Notes: a model not told the origin generated them from the letters alone. A stretch of DNA of 64,000 nt from Spirochaetota bacterium (GCA_025457915.1 JALOTL010000007.1:178368-242367), one strand, 5' to 3'; positions 17,945-26,538 are shown, numbered from the stretch's first letter. Translations and numbers: made by a program.

Positions 17945-19429
17945 TTATTTTTTATTGTTTTTCCCGTCGCTGAAAACGTCGTCGAACATCTCCGCGAAAA
18001 GCTCGCTGCTCTTCTGCTGTCCGGAACCGGCCTTTTCCTCCTTTTCCGGCTCTTCCTCTATGAACATGGCCTTTGTCTCATCGAAGGTCATCGAATCATC
18101 GATGTCGAAACTTTCATTCTTCTTCGGCTTGACGGCTTCCAGTCCTTCGGCTTCCAGTCCTTCGGCTTCCAGTCCTTCGGCTTCCAGTCCTTCGGCTTCC
18201 AGTCCTTCGGCCTCCGGTCCTTCGGCCTCTTCAGTCGATACCTGGGATGAAAGATGATCCCTCGATTTGAAATACCTCGCCTTCGACGAAACCGCGGTCG
18301 GCTTGTCCACGACAATCTGCCCGAGGTTGAAGTCGAGATTTGGGTCCTTCAGCAGATCGTTAAGTGAGACCCCCATTTGCTCGTGGGTTAGGCTGTTCAT
18401 CTTCAGCAGTTCATCGATCCCGAAATGGAAGACGTGGGCGTCGTTGCTCTTGAGGGAAACATTGTCCTCGATCAGCTTGTATTCGAGAAAGGCGTAAACC
18501 CTGGTTATCGGCTTTTCATAAAGCCTGGCCTCGAGCCTGATGAAAGTGAACCATATCCTCTGGCTGATGGAGCCGAAGATCTTCTTTAAAATTTCCGGTG
18601 ATTTGCCCATCAGGCTCACGAGGGATTTCTTGTCCAGCGCCATGAGTTTCGTGAGGCCGAAGCTGATGGCCGTCGCGTTCCTGGGCTTGTCGGACACTAT
18701 GGCAAGCTCGCCGAAGATGTCGCCCTTTTTCAGGACCGAGAGCATGACCTCCGTGCCCTCGTGGTACTTCAGTATCTTGATCTTGCCTTCCTGTATGATG
18801 AAAAGCTCCTTGCCCGGCTCACCCTCGCAGAAGATAACCTTCTTGTCCGAGTAGGTCCTGTTCAGGCCGTCTTTTACCGGATCCCTTCTGGGGAATTTCT
18901 CCGCCAGTGAGCCGGAATATTTCAGGGCCTCATTCACGTGCGACCCCGTCGGGAAAAGCTCGGCATACCTGGAAAATATATAGGACGCCATGTCGTACAT
19001 CTGGCGCCTGTAATAATACTCTCCCATGTGGAACATCTCTATCTCCGGGGGCTCGTCGTCCTCCAGGTCCCTGAGGGAAAAAATCATTTCATCGTACGTC
19101 CTGAGCTCCTCGGCGAAGTAGTTTATCACCTTGAGGGCTATTTCGGAGTTCTTCTGGAGCATGTTGAGGAAGCCGTCCCTGTGGAGCTGGACCACGATGC
19201 ACTCGGACCTGGCCAGGACTGATTCCATCCTGGGACGGTTGCAGAGGGCCGATATGAACCCGAAGATGTCGCCGGCCTTGATAGTGGTTTTATGGCCGAC
19301 TATCCTCTCGTTGATCCATTTGAATTCGAGTTCGCCGCTTTCGACTATATATACGCTTTCCGCTTCCTCTTCGCCTTCGATATATACGTAAGATCCGCGT
19401 TTGAACCGTATCCTCTTTTTAAATTCCAT
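17945..19429 (-). CDS. Protein with two cyclic-nucleotide-binding domains and an EAEGL repeat
   Basis: A 494-residue cytoplasmic protein. Residues 1-110 and ~195-305 are CRP-like cNMP-binding beta-barrels; the second keeps GDIFGELAIVSDKPRNATA, close to the phosphate-binding cassette, while the first (GDIFGFISALCNRPRMESV) lacks its glutamate and has a poorer pocket. Between them is a short TPR-like stretch (~130-180). There is no HTH, cyclase or kinase domain, so it probably senses a nucleotide or acts as a scaffold. Residues ~400-430 are tandem EAEGL pentapeptides, followed by an acidic tail. It starts 3 nt after the DJ-1 gene stop, so the two are co-translated. Confidence 0.82.
   Translation of the reverse strand: MEFKKRIRFKRGSYVYIEGEEEAESVYIVESGELEFKWINERIVGHKTTIKAGDIFGFISALCNRPRMESVLARSECIVVQLHRDGFLNMLQKNSEIALKVINYFAEELRTYDEMIFSLRDLEDDEPPEIEMFHMGEYYYRRQMYDMASYIFSRYAELFPTGSHVNEALKYSGSLAEKFPRRDPVKDGLNRTYSDKKVIFCEGEPGKELFIIQEGKIKILKYHEGTEVMLSVLKKGDIFGELAIVSDKPRNATAISFGLTKLMALDKKSLVSLMGKSPEILKKIFGSISQRIWFTFIRLEARLYEKPITRVYAFLEYKLIEDNVSLKSNDAHVFHFGIDELLKMNSLTHEQMGVSLNDLLKDPNLDFNLGQIVVDKPTAVSSKARYFKSRDHLSSQVSTEEAEGPEAEGLEAEGLEAEGLEAEGLEAEGLEAVKPKKNESFDIDDSMTFDETKAMFIEEEPEKEEKAGSGQQKSSELFAEMFDDVFSDGKNNKK
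18134..18223. repeat. Six 15-bp tandem repeats inside the cNMP-binding gene
   Basis: Five identical units (GGCTTCCAGTCCTTC on the plus strand) at 18134-18208 are followed by one diverged unit at 18209-18223. The period is 15 bp, so copy changes keep frame and alter the number of EAEGL-type pentapeptides in the protein. Confidence 0.95.
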
Positions 19430-19432
19430 CCC

Positions 19433-19981
19433 CTACATCCAGTAAACCTGAAGCTTATCCTTGATATCGGACGAAACGGTCTTTCCCTTTAAAACTTCGA
19501 TTATTTTAAGGGCGAAGGGGATGGCGCATCCCGGTCCCCTGCCGGTAATAATCCTGCCGTCCGTCACAACCGGGTCCGGCAGGCAGACCGTCCCGGGCAT
19601 CATATCCTCGAATCCGGGGAAACACGCGGCCTTTTTCCCGCCGATCACCCCGGCGCTCGAGAGGACGATCGGCGCGGCGCAGATAGCGGCGACGCGGCCG
19701 CCGTTTTCGTAAACGGCCTTTATGGCCGAAATCACCCTGACGTCGGCCTTCAGGTTGGCGCTCCCCGGCATGCCCCCGGGCAGTATGATCATTTCAAAAT
19801 CCCCTGTGGCAATTTCGTCCATCCGCCTGTCGGCCGAAACGGCCATTCCATGGGAGCCCGTCACCGGGCTGGAGTCAAGGCAGGCGCTGGTCACGTCTAT
19901 TCCGGCGCGCCTCAGCACGTCGATTATGGTTACGGCCTCAATCTCTTCGAAACCGGGGGCGAGGGGAACAAGGACCTTCAT
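19433..19981 (-). CDS. DJ-1/PfpI family protein
   Basis: A 182-residue protein of the DJ-1/YajL type. The N-terminus has LAPGFEEIEA, with E15 at the position of the conserved active-site glutamate. The nucleophile elbow AAICAAP holds C101, and ILPGGMPG precedes it. Length and order match the DJ-1 subfamily rather than the longer Hsp31 type. Members are linked to protection against glyoxal and oxidative damage; the exact activity is debated. It sits between telA (24 bp) and the cNMP-binding gene (3 bp) in one direction, suggesting a stress-related operon. Confidence 0.87.
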   Translation of the reverse strand: MKVLVPLAPGFEEIEAVTIIDVLRRAGIDVTSACLDSSPVTGSHGMAVSADRRMDEIATGDFEMIILPGGMPGSANLKADVRVISAIKAVYENGGRVAAICAAPIVLSSAGVIGGKKAACFPGFEDMMPGTVCLPDPVVTDGRIITGRGPGCAIPFALKIIEVLKGKTVSSDIKDKLQVYWM

Positions 19982-20005
19982 CTGCGGCTCTTCCGATAAC
20001 GGCCC

Positions 20006-21121
20006 CTAAAGTTTGATGGAAGAAGGCTCGGACGACTTCGTGGCCTTGAGCTTCTGCTTCAGCTCGTCCTCGAGCTTCACAAGCTCCTTCTCCGCCTCAA
20101 TCCTCTTTGCCTTGCCCTCCTCCTGTATCTTGAGGGTCTCCTCTATCGTGGCGAGAAGGTTTTCGTGCACCTTCTTGAGAGTCTCTAGCTCCACTATGCC
20201 CTTCTCGGATTCCTTCGCGACCTCGATCGAGCCGGTCTTCAGGAGCTCCGCGTTCTTGACGAGGAGATCGTTGGTGGTCTTGGTGACCTCCTTCTGCATC
20301 TCGAGCGCCTTCTTCTGCCTGAACAGGCCTATGGCGATGACGATCTGGTTCTTCCACAGCGGTATCGTATTCAGTATCGAGCTCTGGATTTTTTCCACGA
20401 GCAGCTGGTCGTTGTTCTGTATGAGCCTGACCTGCGGCGCCGTCTGCAGGGATATCATCCTGCTGAGCTGGAGGTCGTATATCTTCTTTTCAAACCGGTT
20501 GACCAGCTGGGTCATGTCCTGGACCCTCTGGGCGTCCAGGGAATCGCTGCTGGTATCGGCCTTGGCCTTCAGCTCCGGGATTATCTTCTCCTCTATCTCC
20601 TTCTTCTTGATCTTGCCCGCAAGTATATAGAGCTCAAGCTCCTTGAAGTATTCGAGGTTCTTCTCGTACATGGTGTCGAACATGCTTATGTCCTTCAGCA
20701 GCTGCATCCTGGCCTTGGTGAGCTCGTCGACGATCCTCTCTATGTGCACGCTCATCTTCTCGTAGCTGGCCACGAACTTCTTGGCGCTGTCGACGAGCGA
20801 ACTGAGGATCGGTATCTTCGATAGAAAGCTGTCCGATGAAGTGATGCTGCCCACGTCGACGCTTTTCACCTTGAACATCAGGTCGGAAAGCACCTGTCCA
20901 ATCTCTCCGCTGTCCTTGGACCTTATGTTCTGCAGTATTGAATCGGAAAAGCTCGATATGTTGCTCTGCGCCCCGACGCCGTACTGGATGACGTTCTGCG
21001 TATCGGCGATGTCGATCCCGTTCATTATCTCGTCGAGCCTCTTCTTCTGCTGTTCGTTAAGATCGGCGACCGCTGTCTCCTTTGAATTCACGGCCGGAAG
21101 ATTCGCTGGCTGGTTCTCCAT
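20006..21121 (-). CDS. telA: TelA-family protein (toxic anion resistance)
   Basis: A 371-residue, largely alpha-helical protein of the TelA/KlaA family. Recognisable parts are the N-terminal SNISSFSDSILQNIRSKDSG, the DVGSITSSDSFLSKIP stretch, and the long middle QLVNRFEKKIYDLQLSRMISLQTAPQVRLIQNNDQLL, ending in a Lys/Glu-rich coiled coil. TelA was named from tellurite resistance, but its biochemical role is unknown; many homologues sit in envelope-stress gene sets. It follows xpaC by 26 bp, the pairing also seen in Firmicutes. It has no membrane segment, whereas its XpaC partner does, so a membrane-associated pair is a reasonable inference. Confidence 0.9.
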   Translation of the reverse strand: MENQPANLPAVNSKETAVADLNEQQKKRLDEIMNGIDIADTQNVIQYGVGAQSNISSFSDSILQNIRSKDSGEIGQVLSDLMFKVKSVDVGSITSSDSFLSKIPILSSLVDSAKKFVASYEKMSVHIERIVDELTKARMQLLKDISMFDTMYEKNLEYFKELELYILAGKIKKKEIEEKIIPELKAKADTSSDSLDAQRVQDMTQLVNRFEKKIYDLQLSRMISLQTAPQVRLIQNNDQLLVEKIQSSILNTIPLWKNQIVIAIGLFRQKKALEMQKEVTKTTNDLLVKNAELLKTGSIEVAKESEKGIVELETLKKVHENLLATIEETLKIQEEGKAKRIEAEKELVKLEDELKQKLKATKSSEPSSIKL

Positions 21122-21147
21122 AATCCCCTCCTGATTTTAAATAAATG

Positions 21148-21744
21148 TCAGCCTTCAAGCTTCATCGTGTTCTTGAGGACGGATATCTCCGCGTTTATGT
21201 CGAGAAGATCGTCCTCCATGAGGCTGGCAAGCTGTTTTGCAAAGGTGTCCTTTATCGAATCGAGCATCCCCTCGATTTTTTTCACCGTGGCATCCATCTC
21301 AGGGGTCCTGTTCTTCACGTTGACCATCTCCGCGTACTGGTCGATGATTTTCTTGGTCGCGTCCAGGTAGTAATTCGTGAACTGCTTGGCCTTCCTGATA
21401 TGGTCGGGGTTCTTCTTGATGTCGTCGAAGATCTCAACCCCGATCCTGCAGAACTCCTTGATCTTGGCGGCTGTATCGTTGTCGCTTATCTTTACGGTGA
21501 GGTTGTTGATCATCCTGATCTTCTCCATCCCCTCCCTCGCGACGGCCTCCGCCGCCCTCTTGGTGGGCTCGAATTCAGGGGCCCCCTGCATCCTTCTGCG
21601 GTCGACCGCCTTCTGGATGAACCTGATGAACACAACCGCGGCAACCGCAGCGGCGGACGAGAGCAGGAACCCGAGCGGGGTAAACTTGAAGCAAACGATG
21701 AACACCGCCGTGCCCGCAAGAAAAATAATCATGAACCTTTTCAC
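21148..21744 (-). CDS. xpaC: XpaC-like membrane protein, partner of TelA
   Basis: A 198-residue protein. I choose the GTG at 21742-21744 because GAGAGG lies 5 nt upstream; a longer frame from an ATG at 21774 has no ribosome site and lies next to a palindrome. Residues ~5-42 form two adjacent hydrophobic helices (MIIFLAGTAVFIVCF, then LSSAAAVAAVVFIRFI). The rest is a cytoplasmic helical domain with YYLDATKKIIDQY, as in the XpaC ('5-bromo-4-chloroindolyl phosphate hydrolysis') family. The family name comes from an indirect phenotype; true function is unknown. It is 26 bp before telA. Confidence 0.8.
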   Translation of the reverse strand: MKRFMIIFLAGTAVFIVCFKFTPLGFLLSSAAAVAAVVFIRFIQKAVDRRRMQGAPEFEPTKRAAEAVAREGMEKIRMINNLTVKISDNDTAAKIKEFCRIGVEIFDDIKKNPDHIRKAKQFTNYYLDATKKIIDQYAEMVNVKNRTPEMDATVKKIEGMLDSIKDTFAKQLASLMEDDLLDINAEISVLKNTMKLEG

Positions 21745-21775
21745 TTTGACCTCTCGATCATGGATATCAATCATA

Positions 21776-21824
21776 GCGGCCTTAAGGCCGCATTTAAATA
21801 TAATAAAAGGGCGTATTTTTACAA
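21776..21824 (-). promoter_or_regulatory. Candidate promoter and 5' hairpin before xpaC
   Basis: On the minus strand TTGTAA (21819-21824) and TATATT (21797-21802) are spaced by 16 nt. Transcription would begin near 21790, at the edge of a perfect palindrome GCGGCC-TTAA-GGCCGC (21776-21791). The hairpin could protect the 5' end or mark the end of the pth transcript; there is no T-run after it. Confidence 0.4.
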
Positions 21825-21848
21825 GAACAATTTGGGGGGATACGCGGC

Positions 21849-22388
21849 TCAGGCCGGGGCTTTTTCGACGAGCGAGGCTACGGCCGCTGAAACATCCGGC
21901 ATGATGTCCCCCATCTTCAGGATCTCCTCGCAGGAAAAATCCGATAGGACATAATCCGCGACACCCATTTCCGGGTTCCCCGGCCTTCCGACGCCGAACC
22001 TGAGCCTGTGGAAATCCGCCGTACCGATCGAGGCGATTATCGACCTCAGCCCGTTATGCCCCTTGTGGCCCCCTCCGAACTTCAGCCTGAATTCTCCGAA
22101 GGGCAGCTCTATCTCGTCGTGGATCACGATCATGTCTCCCGGATCGGACTTGTAGAAGTTAAGGGCCTTCTGCACGGCGGTGCCGCTGTCGTTCATGTAG
22201 GACTGGGGGGCGATAAGCAGCACGTCCCTGTCCCCGATCCTGCCCTGCCCGCATACGGCTGAAAACATTTTCTGGCCCAGGCTTATTCCGTGCTCCCTGG
22301 CGATGTGTTCGCCTATGATGAATCCGGCATTGTGCCTGTTCCTGGAATATTTCCTGCCGGGGTTGCCGAGGCACGCTATGATGACCAT
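21849..22388 (-). CDS. pth: Peptidyl-tRNA hydrolase
   Basis: A 179-residue enzyme that releases peptides from prematurely dropped peptidyl-tRNAs. The ATG at 22388 places the family's start correctly (MVIIACLGNPG with N9); earlier in-frame codons would give an atypical extension. The catalytic histidine is H19 in RHNAGF, and VIHDEIELPFG supplies the conserved Asp. GGGHKGHNGLRS and FHRLRFGVGRP complete the signature. The upstream Shine-Dalgarno is weak (GGGG). It follows the STAS gene by 43 bp on the same strand. Confidence 0.95.
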   Translation of the reverse strand: MVIIACLGNPGRKYSRNRHNAGFIIGEHIAREHGISLGQKMFSAVCGQGRIGDRDVLLIAPQSYMNDSGTAVQKALNFYKSDPGDMIVIHDEIELPFGEFRLKFGGGHKGHNGLRSIIASIGTADFHRLRFGVGRPGNPEMGVADYVLSDFSCEEILKMGDIMPDVSAAVASLVEKAPA

Positions 22389-22431
22389 CGAAGGACCCCG
22401 AAACCGCGAGGAAAGCCCGGAGCTACGGGCA

Positions 22432-22776
22432 TCATTCGTCGCCTTTGATAATGAAGTCCGCGGCATCGACGACCGTGTTCATCATTTTTATCTTTTTCGG
22501 CATCCCGGTAAGAATGAACATCTGGTATATGGAATCATTCACGTTGGCCGCGATGAAGTAAAGATTGTTTTTCTGATAAAGAGCGTGATATAGAAGGATC
22601 GCGCCGAGCGAAGCGCTGTCGATGTAGGTAACCCTTGAAAGGTCGATGATGACGCTCTTCCCGGACTCGCAGTACTGGTTCAGGTATTTCTCGAAATAAT
22701 TCCTGTTGTCAACGCTCAAGGAGCCCTCGATCTCGAGGACCGCGTAAGAGTCCTGTTCTTTTACCGTAATTTTCAT
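22432..22776 (-). CDS. STAS-domain protein (anti-sigma factor antagonist type)
   Basis: A 114-residue single-domain protein with the STAS fold: an N-terminal strand pair (YAVLEIEGSLSVDN), SVIIDLSRVTYIDSASLGAI, and a C-terminal MFILTGM helix. S54 in DSASLG aligns with the phosphorylated serine of SpoIIAA/RsbV, so it may take part in a partner-switching module with an RsbW-type kinase. No such kinase or phosphatase lies in the window. It is the first gene of a possible minus-strand operon leading into pth. Confidence 0.85.
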   Translation of the reverse strand: MKITVKEQDSYAVLEIEGSLSVDNRNYFEKYLNQYCESGKSVIIDLSRVTYIDSASLGAILLYHALYQKNNLYFIAANVNDSIYQMFILTGMPKKIKMMNTVVDAADFIIKGDE

Positions 22777-22993
22777 TTCCGTATTTATGGGACTGTATTT
22801 ATATATTGGATTGAACGGATTTTTATATAAATCATCTTTTTTAATTTGTCAAGAGCTAATAAAAGAGCAAACGACAATATTTTTGCGCGTTCATCCGCGC
22901 GGGACTTCACGCGCTGTTTTTTCGCGGATTTTCCGATAATATCAAAAAAAAATCGTTTGCCCGGCCCGGCCGCCTTCTTTAATGCATATTAAA

Positions 22994-23022
22994 TTGACTT
23001 TAATCGGTCCGGGTGTTAATAT
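22994..23022 (+). promoter_or_regulatory. Sigma-70-type promoter for the ankyrin gene
   Basis: TTGACT (22994-22999), a 17-nt spacer and TAATAT (23017-23022) give a near-consensus promoter with a predicted start near 23029, leaving a leader of about 54 nt. It lies in a 306-bp divergent spacer that also has GC-rich short inverted repeats around 22875-22915. Confidence 0.65.
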
Positions 23023-23082
23023 ATATCTGTTTGAGCGGCCATCATGACTCTACAATAATGTCATCGGCCGCATGATATCAAA

Positions 23083-23772
23083 ATGAAAAAACTGATTTTC
23101 TTACTCGCGCTGATCTCGATCTCCGCGGCCGCGCAGCCGCAGCCTGAACGGAACGGCGATCTATTTTCATCGATAATAAAAGGCGATAAAACCGAGGTGT
23201 CCGCGTTCCTGGACAACGGGGCGGACCCCAACTCAAGGAACGGCGACGAAGTCACGGCCCTGCAGGTCGCTTCCCATTTCGGGCACGCGGCAATCGTGGA
23301 GCTGCTCCTCAACAGGGGCGCCAGGGTGGACCTCAGGGACAGGAACGAGCGCACGGCGCTCCTGATAGCCTCCGCGGGCAGGCGGCTCGACGTCATGGAA
23401 ATCCTGATCAGGAAAGGCGCTGACGTAAACGTGCATGAGAACGGCGGGTTCACGCCCCTCATGGCCGCGTCCATAGGCAAAAAAAAGGAACACGCGGACG
23501 CGGTGAAACTGCTGATCTCCAGCGGGGCGGGCGTCAATAAAAAGTCCAACGACGGCGGCACCGCGCTGATAAAGGCGGCCGCCGCGGGAAACGCGGAAAT
23601 CGTCGACATACTCATTAAAAACGGAGCGAACTTGAAGACCGAAGACAGGCAGGGCAAGACCGCGATGGACTACGCTGTTGAAAAAAATTATTCCGACGTG
23701 ATAGATGCCCTTAAAGGCGGTCCGGACAGGGACAGGCCGGTACCGGCCATGCCGCCCGCTGAAAAAAAATAA
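23083..23772 (+). CDS. Exported ankyrin-repeat protein
   Basis: A 229-residue protein with a signal peptide (MKKLIFLLALISISAAA, cleavage near AAA-QP) followed by about five ankyrin repeats (residues ~28-210). Typical repeat cores are TALQVASHFGHAAIVELLLN, TALLIASAGRRLDVMEILIRKG, FTPLMAASIGKKKEHADAVK and TALIKAAAAGNAEIVDILIK. A Pro-rich tail ends the protein. Ankyrins bind partner proteins; exported bacterial ankyrins have been linked to periplasmic roles, but the partner here is unknown. It converges with the radical SAM gene (15 bp between stops). Confidence 0.88.
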   Translation: MKKLIFLLALISISAAAQPQPERNGDLFSSIIKGDKTEVSAFLDNGADPNSRNGDEVTALQVASHFGHAAIVELLLNRGARVDLRDRNERTALLIASAGRRLDVMEILIRKGADVNVHENGGFTPLMAASIGKKKEHADAVKLLISSGAGVNKKSNDGGTALIKAAAAGNAEIVDILIKNGANLKTEDRQGKTAMDYAVEKNYSDVIDALKGGPDRDRPVPAMPPAEKK

Positions 23773-23787
23773 GGCCCTTCCGCAGTA

Positions 23788-24882
23788 TCAGATGTAATTC
23801 CGCAATAACTGCATGATGCCCTCCTCGAGGGAACCGCATGCCTGTTTCAGACGCACCTTGACGTCCTCTATGTCAGCGGCCCCGTCCAGGTCGGACAGAT
23901 TCCTGTATCTTCCCAGCCTCCTGCCCACGATGAAGCTTTCCCTGTCGTCAATCTCCATGGCCAGGAACCTGTCGATGACCCCTGTCATCTTTTCCCTGTC
24001 TTCAGGGAGCTTCCCGCCGACCTCCTCGAGCAGGTTCATGATGTGATCGCTCGCGACCGTGCTCGTGATCCCTTCGAGGGATTCAATGAAGAGCCTCAAT
24101 TCCGAAACCCTTCCCTCTTCGGAAAGGGGCGTCCACTTGCCGGCCGTCATGAGTTCGAACAGCGGCGTGTCCGGAAGGGGCACGACGCTCCTGATCCTGA
24201 TAAAAGTCGGGTTCACCTCGTTCAGCACGGCCGCCGATTCCCTGGCGTTCTCTTCGGACATCCCGGCGCCGCCTATCCCGGGCATGAAATACTCCGACAG
24301 CTCGAACCCGGCCGCGATCGCCTTCCGGCCCGCGTCGACCATGTCCTTCCTGGTCGCGCCCTTGCTTATGAGCTCCAGCACCCTGTCGGACCCGGACTCC
24401 ATGCCGATATGGATCCTGTCCAGGCCGGCGGCCCTGATCTCCGCCAGCTCTTCCGGGCCCTTCCTGCTCACGCTCTTGGCCCTGGAATAGGTCGTGATCC
24501 TCTTCACCGAGGGAAATTTTTCCCTCGCGTAGTTCAGCACCTCCACGAGGTCCGCGGTCTGCATCGACATTGAGTCCGCGTCCTGGAGGAAGATGCTCTT
24601 CATCCCGAACCTCATCCAGAACGCCACCTGGGCGGAGTATTCCGGCGGAACTGAACCGTTCGTGACGACGTCCGTTCCAGGCGCCTTCCGCAATTCATCG
24701 GCGGTCCGCGCTATATTGTCAATGTCGGATTTGATCTCCCCGATCGTCCTCATGGAAAATTTCTGGCCCTTGTACGAGTGGCAGAAAGCACACCTGTTCC
24801 ACGGGCAGTTCCTGGTGAGCCTGAGCAGTATGCTCCCGGCCTCGCTCGGCGGCCTTATCGGCCCCATTTCAAAACATTCCAT
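23788..24882 (-). CDS. Radical SAM protein of unknown substrate
   Basis: A 364-residue radical SAM enzyme. The cluster cysteines are C26, C31 and C34 (NCPWNRCAFC), a CX4CX2C spacing instead of the common CX3CX2C; this CPWNxCxFC form recurs in one uncharacterised radical SAM group. SAM-binding and barrel features follow (IFLQDADS, ITTYSRAKS, LDRIHIGMESGSDRVL, GKWTPLSEEGRVSELR). No SPASM, B12-binding or TRAM domain is visible. AGGAG is 6 nt before the ATG at 24882. It has no obvious partner gene, so the reaction cannot be proposed. Confidence 0.85.
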   Translation of the reverse strand: MECFEMGPIRPPSEAGSILLRLTRNCPWNRCAFCHSYKGQKFSMRTIGEIKSDIDNIARTADELRKAPGTDVVTNGSVPPEYSAQVAFWMRFGMKSIFLQDADSMSMQTADLVEVLNYAREKFPSVKRITTYSRAKSVSRKGPEELAEIRAAGLDRIHIGMESGSDRVLELISKGATRKDMVDAGRKAIAAGFELSEYFMPGIGGAGMSEENARESAAVLNEVNPTFIRIRSVVPLPDTPLFELMTAGKWTPLSEEGRVSELRLFIESLEGITSTVASDHIMNLLEEVGGKLPEDREKMTGVIDRFLAMEIDDRESFIVGRRLGRYRNLSDLDGAADIEDVKVRLKQACGSLEEGIMQLLRNYI

Positions 24883-25077
24883 AAAAGCTCCTGAAAAGAT
24901 GTTATGATAATATATATAGATATGGCATGAGAGGCAACCTTTTACGTGAAATCCATCTTACAAAGCCGGCGATTCAATGAACGAGAAAATGTTCATTTGA
25001 AGTATTCTATACTGGTATATTTTGAGATTGACTTTCCATTGAATCCATAATCTCTTATACGCATTACTCTTTATCGG

Positions 25078-25257
25078 TCAATATATTCTTATATAAATTC
25101 CCGCGTTGAAAAGGCAGATGGCCGTGGGCGCTGCTGCTGTGCCGCCCGCGAGAAAGAGGGGGTTAAGGCCGGATTTTTTATAAATTTCGTTTCTATCGCA
25201 TGTGAGAAAAACGGCAGCCGCAAGGAATATCAGCATGAGGGAGATAATTTTACTCAT
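25078..25257 (-). CDS. Small putative lipoprotein
   Basis: A 59-residue frame starting with ATG at 25257 and ending TGA at 25078-25080. Residues 1-20 (MSKIISLMLIFLAAAVFLTC) are a convincing signal peptide with the same FLTC lipobox-like end as the lipoprotein at 453. Only about 39 residues would remain after processing (DRNEIYKKSGLNPLFLAGG, then an Ala-rich hydrophobic end). It may be a genuine mini-lipoprotein or the 5' fragment of a decayed gene. No Shine-Dalgarno is present, but a promoter-like sequence ends 7 nt before the ATG, consistent with a leaderless message. Confidence 0.5.
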   Translation of the reverse strand: MSKIISLMLIFLAAAVFLTCDRNEIYKKSGLNPLFLAGGTAAAPTAICLFNAGIYIRIY

Positions 25258-25264
25258 ATTTATA

Positions 25265-25292
25265 ATTATATATGAAAACGTGATTTCGACAA
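25265..25292 (-). promoter_or_regulatory. Candidate promoter for a leaderless small lipoprotein gene
   Basis: On the minus strand TTGTCG (25287-25292) and a consensus TATAAT (25265-25270) are spaced by 16 nt. Only 7 nt separate the -10 from the ATG at 25257, so the predicted transcript starts at or beside the start codon. The remaining spacer between 25293 and 25457 shows nothing further. Confidence 0.45.
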
Positions 25293-25457
25293 GTTAAAAT
25301 TGTAAGGGTCATACGAAGAGCCTCACGATTTTTATTCGAGCAGTGTTCGTCCGTGATTGCCTCATTTTTCCCGGATTTACCGGCAGCATGAATCCGCATG
25401 TCTATTCATCCTTCATGAAATTTGTATTCCTGTTTATAACTTTTTCAGGTAAAATAC

Positions 25458-26450
25458 TTACAGGTGTTTTTTCAAAAAATTTCCGATATCCCTGATCGCC
25501 TGTCGGGCCTCGGGATTGATGCCCGCGGACTGCTGGAACACGTGCCACATATCGTCCCAGATCTGGATCGTCACGTCCACCCCGCATTTTTTCGCGCGCT
25601 CAGCGAGGCGTACTGAATCACTGAGGAGGATTTCATCATTGCCGACCTGGATCAGCATGGGAGGGAAGCCTGTCAGGTCCTGTCTTACGGGGGACAGTAT
25701 CGCCGGTTTTGTTTTAACATCGCCTATTAATGCAGGCAGAATTTTATCCCAGTTTTCCTTCCTGCAAATGGGATCAACATCAGCCCTTGTTCTGAAAGAT
25801 TCACCGTCCAGGTTTACAAGGTCCGTTACTGGAGACATCAGGAATACGGCGGAAGGAAACGGGGTCCCGGAATCGCGCAGCGAAAGAAGGGCCATCAGCG
25901 CGAGGCTAGCGCCCGCGGAATCTCCGCCGACGGCAATATTCCCCGGCTTGAAGCCCCGCGCGAGGAGCCAGCGGTACGCGGTCACGCAGTCGCTGATTAT
26001 CGCCCGGTACCTGTGCTCCGGCGCCAGCCTGTATTCGATCGCCAGGACGGGTATCCCCGCGGATTCAGAAATTCGGACTATCAGATCACGGTGCGTATTG
26101 CAGGAGCCGGAGACAAAACCGCCGCCGTGTAGATAAAGGACAGCTTTGTTTTTATTGTTCCTGCCGCTTGGAGCGATTACCCATTCCGCGCTCATGCCGG
26201 CCAGTTCGAACCGTTCGACTTCAACGCCTTCAGGCACGGGCGGAACAAACATTGATTCGGAAATATCGCGCATCGACAGGATGATATTATCCCCCGAAAA
26301 CATCTGCTTTGAAACCTGGACCACTATCAGACGGGCAATGCGGCTCCCAAGCGAAGGCTTGAAAAGGGTTGTATTAATTGCAAAAATTGTCGTTCCGATT
26401 ACGACGGCGATTATGACAGCGGCCGCAACCGCTATCTTGACAAACTTCAT
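25458..26450 (-). CDS. Alpha/beta hydrolase, hormone-sensitive-lipase-like esterase
   Basis: A 330-residue protein with one N-terminal membrane anchor or uncleaved signal (residues ~5-28). The catalytic domain belongs to the HSL family: oxyanion motif HGGGF at 108-112, YRLAPEH, and the nucleophile elbow GGDSAGAS with S178. The acid is likely in GNDEIL (~D272) and the histidine in WHVFQ (~H303). It should hydrolyse short-chain carboxyl esters, oriented to the periplasm if anchored as drawn. GGAGG lies 8 nt before the ATG. Arginine codons here are mostly CGN, unlike the AGG-rich core genes. Confidence 0.87.
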   Translation of the reverse strand: MKFVKIAVAAAVIIAVVIGTTIFAINTTLFKPSLGSRIARLIVVQVSKQMFSGDNIILSMRDISESMFVPPVPEGVEVERFELAGMSAEWVIAPSGRNNKNKAVLYLHGGGFVSGSCNTHRDLIVRISESAGIPVLAIEYRLAPEHRYRAIISDCVTAYRWLLARGFKPGNIAVGGDSAGASLALMALLSLRDSGTPFPSAVFLMSPVTDLVNLDGESFRTRADVDPICRKENWDKILPALIGDVKTKPAILSPVRQDLTGFPPMLIQVGNDEILLSDSVRLAERAKKCGVDVTIQIWDDMWHVFQQSAGINPEARQAIRDIGNFLKKHL

Positions 26451-26538
26451 TTAATACGCCTCCGTCAATTATCCTGGACTTCTACTTTTTAAAACCAGGG
26501 TCATTTTTTTACCCATCCGACAGCCGCCCGATTACTGA

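Noticed and set aside
22432..22776. Loss of the phosphorylation site in the STAS protein
   Set aside because: Realignment shows S54 right after D53 matches the SpoIIAA/RsbV phosphoserine position, so the site is retained.
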